Assembly: GCF_004923295.1 (NCBI RefSeq)
Contig: NZ_CP039639.1
Coordinates: 62,001 to 126,000 of the forward strand
Length of the DNA stretch: 64,000 nt
Direction: 5' to 3'
Source: Azospirillum sp. TSH100
GTDB lineage: Bacteria > Pseudomonadota > Alphaproteobacteria > Azospirillales > Azospirillaceae
Below the pieces are notes generated by a model. The model was not told where the DNA came from. It did not search any database and saw nothing but the letters and a program-made list of their open reading frames with translations. Position numbers and translations under genes: made by a program. Positions 27,670-37,339 of this stretch are shown piece after piece (position 1 is the first letter of the stretch; each line of letters opens with the position of its first letter).

Positions 27670-29892
27670 TTACAGCTTCGCCCGCAGGGTCAGCAGCACG
27701 GTGCGCGGCTCGCCATAGATGTTGCCCGACTGCACGTTGTTGATGCGCTGGTAGTAAGTGCGGTCGAACAGGTTCTTGACGTTGACCGCGGCCGTGACCT
27801 TCTCGGTCAGGTCATAGGCGACGCGGGCGTCCACCGTCGCATAGCCGCCCTGGGTCAGGCGGGCATAGTTCAGCGACGGGAACTCGTTGTACATCGAGGT
27901 CTGGGCGGTGATGCCGCCGCCGACGCTCAGCCGGTCGTCGATGCTCTCGGGCAGGCGGTAGTTGGTCCACAGCTTGACCTGATGCATCGGCGCGATGGCG
28001 GTGAAGGCGCTGGCAGAGTTGGCGCTGCTGTCGAGGCTCTTGGCGCGGGTGAAGGTGTAGCCGGCATAGGCGTCCCAGCCCGGCAGGATCTCGCCGGAGA
28101 CATCCAGCTCGAAGCCGCGGCTCTGTGCCTTGCCGCCGGAGATGTAGATCGACTGGTTGGGATAGCGCGGGTCGGACTGCGGCCGGTTCTCCTCCTCGAT
28201 GTGGAAGACCGACGCGGTGGCATGCAGGCGCCCGCCGAAGTAATCGGCCTTGACGCCGGCCTCATACTGCCGACCCTTCAGCGGCTCCAGCACCTTGCCC
28301 GACGCGTCCACATAGGATTGCGGCTGGTACACCTGCGACACGCTGGTGTAGAGCGCGTAGGTGGAGTTGACCTCATAGACGAGGCCGGCATAGGGCGTGA
28401 CCTTGCCGCGGACCGAGGCGCTGCTTTCCGCGGTGCCGGCCAGCGCGTCGGCATCGACCTTGGTCTGCCACCAGTTCATCCGACCGCCGACGATCAGCTT
28501 CAGCGGCTCGGCCAGCTTCAGGCGCAGGACGCCGTAGGTGCCCCAGCTGTCGGTGGTGGTCTTGGTGTCCTTCTGCCAGTCCCGCCAGGCCGGTTCGGCG
28601 ACCGAGGAGTTGGGCGAGAAGATGTTCTGCGTCACCGACCAGCTGCCGACCGGATTGGCTGCGCGGTGGCGGAAGGTCCAGCGCTCGTAATTGGCGCCGA
28701 CAACCGCCTCGTGGGTCTGGCCGAACAGCCCGAAATTGCCGTTGGCCGACAGGTCGGCGCCGATCTGATCCTGATCGTAGCGGACCTTCTGGGCGTAGAG
28801 CGTCGTCCGGTTGACCCCCGGCGTGACCGGCGAATAGGCGTAGGCCATCTTCCGGTCCATCTCATTGTCGATGTAATGGGTGGCCAGCTTCACCGCCCAG
28901 CCATTGTCGAACTTGTGCTCCAGATCGGCGAAGCCGCCCTTGGTGGTGAAGATGTCGCGGTTCCATTCCTCGCCCAGCGAGGTCGAGCGGTCGACGTCGA
29001 GCAGCCGCAGCTGGGCCTGTCCGTTCACCACCGAGGCATAGCCCGGCAGGTTCCAGGCGCCCTTGTAGCTCATCCGCTGATACCAGGCGCCGGCGGTCAG
29101 GGTGGTGTCGGGCGTCAGGTCGGCGGCGATGCTGCCATAGGCCACCGCACGGTCCTGGGTCGTCCAATCCTGGAAACCGTTGCGGTCCTGATAGGCGCCG
29201 ACGAAGCGCCCGCGCAGGCTGCCGGACTGGTTCAGCGGCCCGGTGATGTCGCCCTCGCCGCGGTAGTTGGCATAGGAACCGGCGGTCAGCTCGCCATAGC
29301 CCTCCAGCGTCTTCTTCGGCGTCTTCCGGACAAGATTGATGGCGCCGCCGGGACCGCCCATGCCGTTCAGCAGCCCGGCCGGTCCCTTCAGCACCTCCAC
29401 CCGCTCATACATCGCCAGATCGGGCGAGACGAAGATGCGGCTGTCCAGGCTCGTCGGCACGCCGTCGAACTGGACATTCGTCATCTCGAAGCCGCGCGAA
29501 TAGAATTGCAGGCGGTTGCCGTCGATCGGCTCCACCGTGACGCCCGGCGTCTGCTTCATCGCGTCTTCGAGCGTGATGAGCTTCTGTTCCTCGATGCGCT
29601 CGCGCGGCACCGTGGTGACGGTCTGCGGCACCTCGCGCGGGGCGAGCGGCAGCTTGGATCCGACGCTGGTCGGCGGGTTGGCGTCGCGCTGCCGGTCGGC
29701 GCTGACGTCGATCGTCGGCAGCGTCATCGTCTCGGACGATGCGCTTCCGGCTTTTTGCTCTGCGTTCTGGGCCGCATTTTGGGCTAGTGCGACGGCCGGC
29801 AGCAGCAGGGCTGCCGCCGCGACCGATCCCAGCAGGCGGACGCGCCCCCTGTACTTTCCCCCATGGCGTCCGGGCTGCCCGATCGTCTTCAT
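27670..29892 (-). CDS. TonB-dependent ferric siderophore receptor
   Basis: The 740-residue protein has a signal peptide (to about residue 37, AVALA|Q), a plug domain (about 75–185: TLEDAMKQTPGV, FYSRGF, EVLKGPAGLLNGMGGPGGAINLVRK, here shortened to EVLKGPAGLLNG) and a 22-strand barrel ending in LTLRAKL. A TonB-box-like segment (LPTIDVSA) precedes the plug. There is no N-terminal STN signalling extension, so it is a transporter only, of the FhuE/FoxA/FpvA-like group that takes up hydroxamate and peptide siderophores. It is the last gene of the minus-strand siderophore operon, 19 bp after the ornithine hydroxylase gene, and should import the ferric form of the locus product. Confidence 0.93.
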   Translation of the reverse strand: MKTIGQPGRHGGKYRGRVRLLGSVAAAALLLPAVALAQNAAQNAEQKAGSASSETMTLPTIDVSADRQRDANPPTSVGSKLPLAPREVPQTVTTVPRERIEEQKLITLEDAMKQTPGVTVEPIDGNRLQFYSRGFEMTNVQFDGVPTSLDSRIFVSPDLAMYERVEVLKGPAGLLNGMGGPGGAINLVRKTPKKTLEGYGELTAGSYANYRGEGDITGPLNQSGSLRGRFVGAYQDRNGFQDWTTQDRAVAYGSIAADLTPDTTLTAGAWYQRMSYKGAWNLPGYASVVNGQAQLRLLDVDRSTSLGEEWNRDIFTTKGGFADLEHKFDNGWAVKLATHYIDNEMDRKMAYAYSPVTPGVNRTTLYAQKVRYDQDQIGADLSANGNFGLFGQTHEAVVGANYERWTFRHRAANPVGSWSVTQNIFSPNSSVAEPAWRDWQKDTKTTTDSWGTYGVLRLKLAEPLKLIVGGRMNWWQTKVDADALAGTAESSASVRGKVTPYAGLVYEVNSTYALYTSVSQVYQPQSYVDASGKVLEPLKGRQYEAGVKADYFGGRLHATASVFHIEEENRPQSDPRYPNQSIYISGGKAQSRGFELDVSGEILPGWDAYAGYTFTRAKSLDSSANSASAFTAIAPMHQVKLWTNYRLPESIDDRLSVGGGITAQTSMYNEFPSLNYARLTQGGYATVDARVAYDLTEKVTAAVNVKNLFDRTYYQRINNVQSGNIYGEPRTVLLTLRAKL

Positions 29893-29911
29893 TGCAATGA
29901 TCCCCCATTCG

Positions 29912-31261
29912 TCACTGTGCTGATGTCAATTCACGGATTTGTTGGCCACGGCCGAGGCCGGTCCCCCCGGTCAGGGCCGTGGCGATTTCCTGCGCGCGGA
30001 TCGGCAGGATGGAGAGCAGGGTGTCGCTGAGGCCGTGCGTCGCCTCGCAGCAGCCCTGCAGGTACAGGCCGGCGGTGCAGCCGGGGACGGTCGGCAGGCG
30101 ATAGTCGCGCCCCACCTCCCCGCCGGTCAGCCAGGGTTCCATCGGTCGCAGAAGCTCTTCATGGATGCGGCGGCGGTAGCCGGTGGCGAGCACCACGGCG
30201 CCATAGCGGCATTCCCGCCGCTCCCCACCGTCCAGGCTGGCGAGGTCGAGCAGCACGCCGCCGGTCGCGGCGTCGGGCCGCGCCGCCACCACGTCGTGCC
30301 GCGTCAGCAGGCCGTGCCGTTCGCTGCCCTCGACCTTCTGCTGATAGAAGATGCCGTAGATGGCGTCGATCAGGTCGGGATCGACGACGGCGTAGTTGGT
30401 GTTGTGGAAGGCGCGCAGCAGTTCGGCGCGCCCGGCCGGGGGAAGGCCGTAGAGGTAAGTGGTGTAGCCGGCGTCGAAGACCTGATTGGCGAAGGGGCTG
30501 CTGTCGGCCGGCCGCATCGCCGGCCCGCGGGCGACGATGTCGACATCCACGCCGCGCGCGTGCAGGTCGAGGAAGATCTCCGCCGCACTCTGCCCCAGCC
30601 CGACCACCGCGACCCGGCCGGCCCGCGCCAGATCCCCGGCGGCGGCGAGATAGTCGTTGGAATGGATGACCAGGGGCCCGCCCGCCTCCCTGCCGCCACC
30701 GGCAGCTTTGCGCACCAGCCCGTCGAAGGCGTCCGGCACCATCGGCGTCGCCCCGGCGCCGACCACCACGTTGCGGGCCAGCAGGCTGCGCTCGCGCCCC
30801 GCGGCATCGCGGGCGCGGATGCGGACATGCGGCACGGAATCGCCGACCCGCACCGGCTCGACGGCGACCGCCTCCATCCCATAGTCGCAAGCCCCGTCGA
30901 AGTCCGCCGCAACCCAGGACAGGTAATCGTTGAACTCGCGCCGGCTGGGATAGAAGGTCCGCAGGTTGATGAAGTCCTGCAGCCGTCCCTGCCGGTGCAG
31001 ATAGTTGAGGAAGCTGTAGCGGCTGGTCGGATCGCGCAGCGAGACCAGATCCTTCAGGAAGGAGATCTGCATCCGGCTGCCGTCGAGCAGCATGTTGCCA
31101 TGCCAGACGAAGCGGTCGCGCTTCTCCAGGAACCGCACCGCCAGCCCGGCATCCGCCTCGCGCAGCGCCACCGCCAGCGCGAGGTTCGACGGCCCGAACC
31201 CGACGCCCGCAAGGTCCAGAACGCGCCCGCCGTCGCCGATCAGGGAGGGGAAGCCGTGCAT
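29912..31261 (-). CDS. L-ornithine N5-monooxygenase (PvdA/SidA family)
   Basis: This 449-residue flavoenzyme hydroxylates the side-chain amine of ornithine (or lysine) to build a hydroxamate. It has the FAD motif GVGFGPSNLALA at about residues 20–31, the substrate/FAD segment KDLVSLRDPTSRYSFLNYL (key KDLVSLRDPTS), an NADPH motif GLGQSAAEIFLDL, and the C-terminal VVLATGY. PvdA-type SPTSRYSFLNYL context favours ornithine over lysine. It lies 3 bp after the acyltransferase gene, which would acylate its product, and 19 bp before the receptor gene. It marks the locus as making at least one hydroxamate group. Confidence 0.92.
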   Translation of the reverse strand: MHGFPSLIGDGGRVLDLAGVGFGPSNLALAVALREADAGLAVRFLEKRDRFVWHGNMLLDGSRMQISFLKDLVSLRDPTSRYSFLNYLHRQGRLQDFINLRTFYPSRREFNDYLSWVAADFDGACDYGMEAVAVEPVRVGDSVPHVRIRARDAAGRERSLLARNVVVGAGATPMVPDAFDGLVRKAAGGGREAGGPLVIHSNDYLAAAGDLARAGRVAVVGLGQSAAEIFLDLHARGVDVDIVARGPAMRPADSSPFANQVFDAGYTTYLYGLPPAGRAELLRAFHNTNYAVVDPDLIDAIYGIFYQQKVEGSERHGLLTRHDVVAARPDAATGGVLLDLASLDGGERRECRYGAVVLATGYRRRIHEELLRPMEPWLTGGEVGRDYRLPTVPGCTAGLYLQGCCEATHGLSDTLLSILPIRAQEIATALTGGTGLGRGQQIRELTSAQ

Positions 31262-31264
31262 CGC

Positions 31265-32368
31265 TCAGCCCCCCTGACGCGGGGTGACGGGGTCGGCGCG
31301 CGGCACCCACAGGCGGTCGGCGAAATAGCGTTCGCGCAGCAGCATGACCAGCATCGCCCGCTTGTGCGGGAAGTCGAACTCCTTGACCTTGGCGAAGCCG
31401 GAGCGGTCGAGGTTGCGAATCTGCTGGTGATGATCGGCGCGCGGCTCGCCGACGATGCGCTGGGTGCGGGCATCGTCGAGGAACATGAAATGCACCAGCG
31501 ACGGCAGCCAGGCGCTGACATAGGCCCGCCCGCGCACATGCTCCTCGCCGATCAGCACATGCCAGCCGCGGTCGTAATCCTGCGCGTCGTAGAAGGCGCC
31601 GATCCGGTTCTCCTTGGCCCAATAGACCTCGAAATAGCCGAAGGGCACGCCGTCCAGGCTGGCGATCAGCGGCATGGTGTGGGGGTCGGACAGCTGCGCC
31701 TCCAGATAGGCGCGGTGCTTGGCGAGATCGCCCTCCTCCTGCCAGAAGAAGGCGACGCGCGGGTCGTTCTGCCAGCGGTGGAAGCGCTCCAGATCCTCGC
31801 CGATGTCGGCGACGCGGAAGGACAGCGTCTGCTCCAGCCACGGAATGTGGCGGGCATAGAGCAGGCCCGTCGGCTTCGGCGGCCGGCGCGGGTGGTAGCG
31901 CCCGTTCGACAGTACATGCGTCTGCGGATAACCGCCGGATCCCGCCCCCAGCAGCCACAGATCCGGCCGCTGGAACAGCATGCCGGCCGAGGCCAGCAGG
32001 TTGCCGCCGGCATCCTCCGCCGCCACGCCGTCCAGCCGCAGCGCCTCGGCCAGATCGTCGGGCGCCAGCAGCCTCAGGACGGCCGGATCACCGGCGCGGA
32101 CGAAAGCCGCCTCCAGCGCGGCGAGTGCGGCCAGCCGGCGGGTTTCCCCCTCCGCCACGCTCTGCACCAGGGACAGCTCGGCGGACGGCGCCTCGCCGGT
32201 CACTTCGCCGCTGAGGCGCCAGCGCTGCTGCACGGCGCCGTCCAGCCGAACGGTCAATTCGGCTCCCTCCCACAGGGACCGGAAGGAGCGGCCCAGCGTA
32301 CGGCAGGGCGACGGGGCGCCGCCGGATGCGGCCGGATCGGCAGACAGGGTGTCGGAAACGGCGGTCAT
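31265..32368 (-). CDS. Siderophore N-hydroxy-amine acyltransferase (IucB/RhbD-type GNAT)
   Basis: The 367-residue protein has a variable N-terminal half and a GNAT-like C-terminal domain (about residues 190–355) of the siderophore acyltransferase group. Diagnostic segments are RFHRWQNDPRVAFFWQEEG, shortened here to RFHRWQNDPRV, YFEVYWAKENRIGAFYDA (key YWAKENRIG), DRGWHVLIGE and GEPRADHHQQIRN. It should transfer an acetyl or other short acyl group to N5-hydroxyornithine. The ATG at 32368 follows a GAGGAGG ribosome-binding site. It lies between the exporter and hydroxylase genes. Which acyl-CoA it uses cannot be read from sequence; acetyl is the commonest. IucB-like relatives act on hydroxylysine, so the ornithine link rests on the neighbour. 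Confidence 0.87.
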   Translation of the reverse strand: MTAVSDTLSADPAASGGAPSPCRTLGRSFRSLWEGAELTVRLDGAVQQRWRLSGEVTGEAPSAELSLVQSVAEGETRRLAALAALEAAFVRAGDPAVLRLLAPDDLAEALRLDGVAAEDAGGNLLASAGMLFQRPDLWLLGAGSGGYPQTHVLSNGRYHPRRPPKPTGLLYARHIPWLEQTLSFRVADIGEDLERFHRWQNDPRVAFFWQEEGDLAKHRAYLEAQLSDPHTMPLIASLDGVPFGYFEVYWAKENRIGAFYDAQDYDRGWHVLIGEEHVRGRAYVSAWLPSLVHFMFLDDARTQRIVGEPRADHHQQIRNLDRSGFAKVKEFDFPHKRAMLVMLLRERYFADRLWVPRADPVTPRQGG

Positions 32369-32444
32369 CGAAGGCGCCTCCTCATGTCCGGCCGCGCCGG
32401 ACGCGGCGGAAAAACGTTCGGGAAAGGGTTCGGGCTTCTCGGGA

Positions 32445-34094
32445 TCATTGCGCCGCCTGCATCGGTTGCGCAGGCGTCTCGCTCCAGGGCGTCAGCACCC
32501 CGGCATCGCAACGCAGCACCCGGTCGGCGAGGTGGAAGAAACGGTCGTCGTGGCTGACGGCGACGATGGTCCGGCCGCCGCGCTTCAGCTCCGGCAGCAG
32601 CTCCTCGTAGAAGAATCGGCGGAACAGCGGGTCCTGGTCGGCCGCCCATTCGTCGAGCAGCAGGATCGGCCGCTCCTCCACGACGGCGGCCAGCAGGGCG
32701 AGGCGCTTGCGCTGCCCCTGCGACAGCCGGATGTCGGACAGCCGGTCGCCCTCCAGCGTCACCTTGCGGTCCAGCCGCAGCCGGCGCAGGAAAGCCTGGG
32801 CGAGATCCTCGTCCAGTTGTCCGCCGGGCCCGACCAGCCGCTCGAACAGATGCGGGGTGGAGAAGACGGCGCTGACCTGCTCGCGGTGCCAGCCGCGCCG
32901 CTCCTCCGTCACCTCCAGCCCGGCCAGCCGGATGCTGCCGGAGGACGGGCGGCGCAGGCCGGCCAGCAGGGTCAGCAGGGTGGATTTCCCGCCGCCGTTG
33001 CCGCCGACGATGAACAGCGTCTCCCCCGCCTGCACCGTCAGGTCGACCGGGCCGAGATGGAAGCCGGGCTCCCCGCCCTGCGCCGGATGGTCGTAGACGA
33101 CGCCGGACAGGCTCAGCAGCGGACCATGGGCGGGCAGCGCCGTCTGCGCCGGTTCATATCCGCCGAACTCCGCCCGATGCGGCTCCAGCCGCAGCGCCTC
33201 GACCTTCGCCAGGGCGACCGAGCCGGACAGCAGGATCGGCAGCGTGCCGACCAGATCGTTCAGCGGCATGCGCAGGAACATCAGCACCAGCACGAAGCCG
33301 GCGGTGTGCGCCCGCGGCAGCCCCAGCGCCTCGCCCGCCGCAAAGATGCCGGCGATCAGCCCCAGGATGACCAGCGCCGTCCAGCTCAGGCTGAGCACCC
33401 AATAGCGGTCGGCGCGGGTTTCGGTGTCGCGGGCATGCTCCGCCACCCCGGTCACGTCATGGCGGTGGAAGACGCGCTTGCGCGCGCTGTTCAGCGCCAG
33501 CTCGTTGCGGCCCTCGACGGCGCCGCGATAGCCGGCGAACAGGCGGTCGTCGGTCTCGCGCACCTCGATCATCAGCCGGCGCATCGCCGACACCCAGCCA
33601 TAGGCGACCGCCACCCCCAGCCCGACCACCGCCGCGCTGAGCAGGAACAGCTGCCAGGACAGCCAGCCGAGATAGAGGAAACCGCCCAGCACCAGCACGC
33701 CATTGCTGAAGATGAAGGGCAGCCGGTTGAAGGCTTGTCCGACCGCGGCGATGTCCTTGGTCAGCGTGGCGTAGAGCGCCGGCGCCCCGATGGCCTCCAG
33801 CCGCTCCACATCGGTGTCGAGCAGCCGCTTCACCGTCGCCGTGCGCATCTCGCACACCACCCGGTGGCCGAGCGCCGTCAGCATCTCCTGTGCGGCGAAG
33901 CCGAAGCCGAACACCCCCGCCAGCAGCAGGGCGATCAGCGTCATGGTCGGCGCGTCCGGCGACGCGCTGCCGGCGATCAGCCGGTTGACCAGCGCGATCA
34001 CCGACAGCCCGGCCAGCGACCCGGCGGCCCCCAGCGCCAGCGCTAGCGGCAGGCGCCAGCGGAAGCGGCGCAACAGCGGACCGAGCAGCATCAT
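32445..34094 (-). CDS. Cyclic-peptide/siderophore ABC exporter (PvdE/SyrD type)
   Basis: The 549-residue protein fuses six membrane helices (about residues 1–300) to one ATPase domain (about 340–545). The ATPase has Walker A VGGNGGGKST, signature LSQGQRKRL and Walker B ILLLDEWAADQDP. The DEWAADQDPxFRRxFY stretch is characteristic of the PvdE/SyrD cyclic-peptide transporter family, which moves pyoverdine precursor or lipopeptides across the inner membrane. Its start overlaps the NRPS stop by 4 bp (34091–34094), so it is co-translated with the C-A-T synthetase. It is the only exporter seen in the locus. A periplasmic maturation stage, as for pyoverdine, is possible but no such enzymes are present. 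Confidence 0.9.
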   Translation of the reverse strand: MMLLGPLLRRFRWRLPLALALGAAGSLAGLSVIALVNRLIAGSASPDAPTMTLIALLLAGVFGFGFAAQEMLTALGHRVVCEMRTATVKRLLDTDVERLEAIGAPALYATLTKDIAAVGQAFNRLPFIFSNGVLVLGGFLYLGWLSWQLFLLSAAVVGLGVAVAYGWVSAMRRLMIEVRETDDRLFAGYRGAVEGRNELALNSARKRVFHRHDVTGVAEHARDTETRADRYWVLSLSWTALVILGLIAGIFAAGEALGLPRAHTAGFVLVLMFLRMPLNDLVGTLPILLSGSVALAKVEALRLEPHRAEFGGYEPAQTALPAHGPLLSLSGVVYDHPAQGGEPGFHLGPVDLTVQAGETLFIVGGNGGGKSTLLTLLAGLRRPSSGSIRLAGLEVTEERRGWHREQVSAVFSTPHLFERLVGPGGQLDEDLAQAFLRRLRLDRKVTLEGDRLSDIRLSQGQRKRLALLAAVVEERPILLLDEWAADQDPLFRRFFYEELLPELKRGGRTIVAVSHDDRFFHLADRVLRCDAGVLTPWSETPAQPMQAAQ

Positions 34095-37000
34095 GGCGCA
34101 CCCGCCTTCTCGGCGTCGGTCATTTCGATATCGGCCATTTCGGCATCGGCGAGCAGACCGGCCATGAAGGCGAGGTCGTCGGCCTCGTTGCGCACGCCGC
34201 GCGTGTCGATCAGCGCCGCCATGGCGCGCAGCGTCGGCGCCCGGAACAGCTCGGCCAGCGGCAGGTCATGGCCGAACACGCCGCGGATGCGGGTCTGCAA
34301 CCGCACCAGCCGCAGCGAATGGCCGCCCAGCCGGAAGAAATCGTCGCTGGCCCCGACCCCGTGGCACTCCAGCACCTCGTCCCACAGCTCGGCGAGCTGG
34401 GTTTCTGTTTCGGTGACAGGCGGCTCGAAGACGGCGGAGCGCGCGGGCGCGTCCGGCGCCGGCAGCGCCTTGCGGTCCACCTTGCCGTTGGCGTTCAGCG
34501 GCAGCCGGTCCAACACGACGCAGACCGACGGCAGCATGTAGGCCGGCAGCCGCGCCGCCAGATGGGCATGGAGGTCGGCCGGCTCACCACCGTCCGCCGT
34601 CACCAGATAGGCGCAGAGCAGCGCCTCCCCACCGGCCGGCGCATGCGCGGTGACGGCGGACTGACGCACCAGCGGATGGCTGTCCAGTGCCGCTTCCACC
34701 TCTCCCGCCTCGATGCGGAAGCCGCGGACCTTCATCTGCTGGTCGCGGCGGCCGAGGAACTCGATGGTGCCGTCGTTGCGCCGCCGGGCGCGGTCGCCGG
34801 TGCGGTAGAGGCGGCTGCCCACCCCGCTTCCCGGCGCCTGATCGTCGGGAAAGGGGTTGGGCAGGAAGCTCGCCGCGGTCAGCCCCGGCAGTCCGCCATA
34901 GCCGCGCGCCAGCCCGATCCCGCCGATCCACAGATCGCCGACGATTCCGGGCGGCACCGGCTCCAGCCGGCCGTCCAGGATGTGCAGGCGGTTGTTGGCG
35001 ATGGCATGGCCGATGGGGACCACCGCCTCGCCCTCCGCCACCCGCTCCACCGCCCAGGCGGCGGACCAGACCGTCGTCTCGGTCGGGCCATAGACGTTCA
35101 GCAGCCGCACCCCGCGGGCCAGCAGGCGCCGTGCCAGATCGCCGCCGAGTGCTTCGCCGCCGCACAGCGCGCGCAGGCCCGGCCAGGACCGCTCGGTCGC
35201 CTCCAGCAGCATCCGCCATGTCGCCGGCGTCGCCTGCATCGCGGTGATGCCGTGCCGGTCGATCAGCCGGGCCAGCGCCTGGGGATCGCGCGCCTCCTCC
35301 CGCGTCGCCAGCACCACGCGGGCGCCGGTGACCAGCGGCAGGAACAGCTCCAGCCCGGCGATGTCGAAGCCCAGCGTCGTCACCGCCAGCAGCCGGTCGT
35401 CGGCCGTCAGCCCGACCTGCATCTGCATGGCGTGGAGGAAGCTGGCGAAGGCCTGCCGCTCGATCTGCACGCCCTTCGGCACGCCGGTCGATCCGGAGGT
35501 GTAGAGCGTGTAGGCAAGCTGGTGCGGATGCGCCGGCCGCCCGGGATTGCCACCCGCCAACGCCTCGAACCCGGCCGCGAACTCGTCCAGCGGCGCGTCG
35601 ATGATCAGCACCGGCGCTGCATGGGTCAGGATATGGGCGTTGCGTGCCGCCGGCTGGTCGGGGTCGAGCGGCAGATAGGCCCCGCCCGCCTTCTGGATCG
35701 CCAGCAGCGAAACCAGCAGATCGGCGCCGCGCGGCAGCGCCACCGCGACCAGCCGGTCCGGCCCGACGCCACGCTCAACCAGCCAGCGCGCCAGCCGGTT
35801 GGCCCGCGCATTCAGCGCGCCATAGGTCAGCGTCCCGTCGCCGGCGACCAACGCCACGCAGTCCGGCAGCTCGGCGGCCTTGCGCTCGAACAACGCCGCC
35901 AGATCCTCCGCCGGGTCGAGCGGCAGGGCGGTACGGTTCCAGCGCGTCAGCTCCGTCAGCCGTTCCTCCGCGGTCGTCAGCGGCAGGTCGGCCAGGGGCG
36001 CCTCCGGATCGGCGAGCATCCCGCCCAGCAGCGTCCGGACACCCACCGCCAACCGCTCCGCCGTCGCGGCGTCGAACAGCTCGGTGGCGTAATCCAGCGC
36101 AAGAGCGACGCCCGCCTCCCCAACCGCCACATCGAGCGCGAGGTCGAGCTTCGCGGTTGTCTCCGGCACCGGCAGGGCCATCACCGTCAGCCCCGGCAGG
36201 CGGACGCTGGCCGGTGCCTCCATCCGCACATTCAGCATGGCCTGGAACAGCGGCGTGCGGCTGCCGTCGCGCACCGGGTCCAGCCGCTCCAGCAGCCGTT
36301 CGACCGGAGCCGCACCGTCGTTCAGCGCCGCCAGCACCTCGCCGCGCAGCCGCCGGCACAGGGCGCGGCCGGTCAGGTCCGGGGTCAGCCGGGCGCGGAA
36401 GACCTGGGTTTCGACGAAGAAGCCGACCAGCGGTTCCAGCGCCTCGTCGGCACGGCCGGCATCGGGCACGCCGACGGCGAAATCCGCCTGCCCGGACCAG
36501 CGCCCGAGCAGCGCCTGCCACGCCGCGAGCAGCGGCACGAAGGGGGTGCAGCCCTCCGCCCGCGAGAAAGCGCGCAAAGTCGCCGCCATCTCGGCGGGCA
36601 GGGCGAACTCCACCCGCGCACCACCGCTGCCGCGAACCGCCGGACGCGGCCGGTCGGTCGGCAGCTCCAGCGCCGGAATGCCGGTCCCGAGCCGGGCGAG
36701 CGCCCGCCCGACGGCATGGTCGATCCGCGCCTGCGCCGCCTCGCCGCGCTGCTCCAGCGCGTAATCGGCATAATGCAGGGTCAGCGGCGGCAACAGGGTT
36801 GCCGATTCCGCGTCCTCGTCGGCCACCGCCGCGCCATAGGCGGTCAGCAGGTCGCGCGCGAGGATCGGATTCGACGGCCCGTCCGACAGGATGTGGTGCA
36901 TCGCTAGCAGCAGCACCGCGTCGCCGCCCGTCAGCGTCAGCAGCGTGGCGCGCAGCGGCGGTCCGGCGGCGAGGTCGAAGGGCCGTTGCGTCTCTGCAAG

Positions 37001-37327
37001 AATCCGCTCCGCCAACCCTGCTTCGTCCAGATCCCCCGCTTCGCGGTCCAACCGCAGCGCCGGCCGCGACAGCACCAGCTGCACCGGCGCGCCGTCCTGC
37101 TCCTCGAACCGGGTGCGCAGGATGGCATGGCGCCAGGACAGCGCCTCCAACGCCCGTTCCAGCGCCGCCGCATCCAGGGCGCCCGCCAGACGGAAGGCCC
37201 GCGTCAGGTTGTAGGCGGCATCGGCCGGGTCCAGCCGGTGGAGCAGCCAGAGCCGCTCCTGCGCCAGCGACAGCGGCGCCGTCCGCTCGACGCGATCAAG
37301 TTCGGCGCGATTGAGACTTACCAGCAT
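34091..37327 (-). CDS. Non-ribosomal peptide synthetase, C-A-T (Gly-type code)
   Basis: The 1078-residue protein is one elongation module. The condensation domain (about 15–445) has an intact HHILSDG motif with His144–His145. The adenylation domain (about 470–960) has TSGSTGVPKG, GGEALGG, NVYGPTETT and NANGKVDRK. A carrier domain (about 975–1045) has the attachment Ser in LGGHSLR. Specificity residues read by eye are DILQLGVVWK, close to the glycine code. There is no thioesterase. It lies 12 bp after the aminotransferase gene. Because it is on the other strand from the main synthetases, its place in the assembly order is not fixed by gene order: it could start the chain with a starter C domain or act after the terminal C domain of the synthetase at 51100. 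Confidence 0.9.
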   Translation of the reverse strand: MLVSLNRAELDRVERTAPLSLAQERLWLLHRLDPADAAYNLTRAFRLAGALDAAALERALEALSWRHAILRTRFEEQDGAPVQLVLSRPALRLDREAGDLDEAGLAERILAETQRPFDLAAGPPLRATLLTLTGGDAVLLLAMHHILSDGPSNPILARDLLTAYGAAVADEDAESATLLPPLTLHYADYALEQRGEAAQARIDHAVGRALARLGTGIPALELPTDRPRPAVRGSGGARVEFALPAEMAATLRAFSRAEGCTPFVPLLAAWQALLGRWSGQADFAVGVPDAGRADEALEPLVGFFVETQVFRARLTPDLTGRALCRRLRGEVLAALNDGAAPVERLLERLDPVRDGSRTPLFQAMLNVRMEAPASVRLPGLTVMALPVPETTAKLDLALDVAVGEAGVALALDYATELFDAATAERLAVGVRTLLGGMLADPEAPLADLPLTTAEERLTELTRWNRTALPLDPAEDLAALFERKAAELPDCVALVAGDGTLTYGALNARANRLARWLVERGVGPDRLVAVALPRGADLLVSLLAIQKAGGAYLPLDPDQPAARNAHILTHAAPVLIIDAPLDEFAAGFEALAGGNPGRPAHPHQLAYTLYTSGSTGVPKGVQIERQAFASFLHAMQMQVGLTADDRLLAVTTLGFDIAGLELFLPLVTGARVVLATREEARDPQALARLIDRHGITAMQATPATWRMLLEATERSWPGLRALCGGEALGGDLARRLLARGVRLLNVYGPTETTVWSAAWAVERVAEGEAVVPIGHAIANNRLHILDGRLEPVPPGIVGDLWIGGIGLARGYGGLPGLTAASFLPNPFPDDQAPGSGVGSRLYRTGDRARRRNDGTIEFLGRRDQQMKVRGFRIEAGEVEAALDSHPLVRQSAVTAHAPAGGEALLCAYLVTADGGEPADLHAHLAARLPAYMLPSVCVVLDRLPLNANGKVDRKALPAPDAPARSAVFEPPVTETETQLAELWDEVLECHGVGASDDFFRLGGHSLRLVRLQTRIRGVFGHDLPLAELFRAPTLRAMAALIDTRGVRNEADDLAFMAGLLADAEMADIEMTDAEKAGAP

Positions 37328-37339
37328 CTTAGGCCCCGC

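Noticed and set aside
27577-29787. 736-codon plus-strand frame opposite the TonB receptor
   Set aside because: It is the antisense shadow of the receptor, which has a signal peptide, plug and barrel end on the minus strand.
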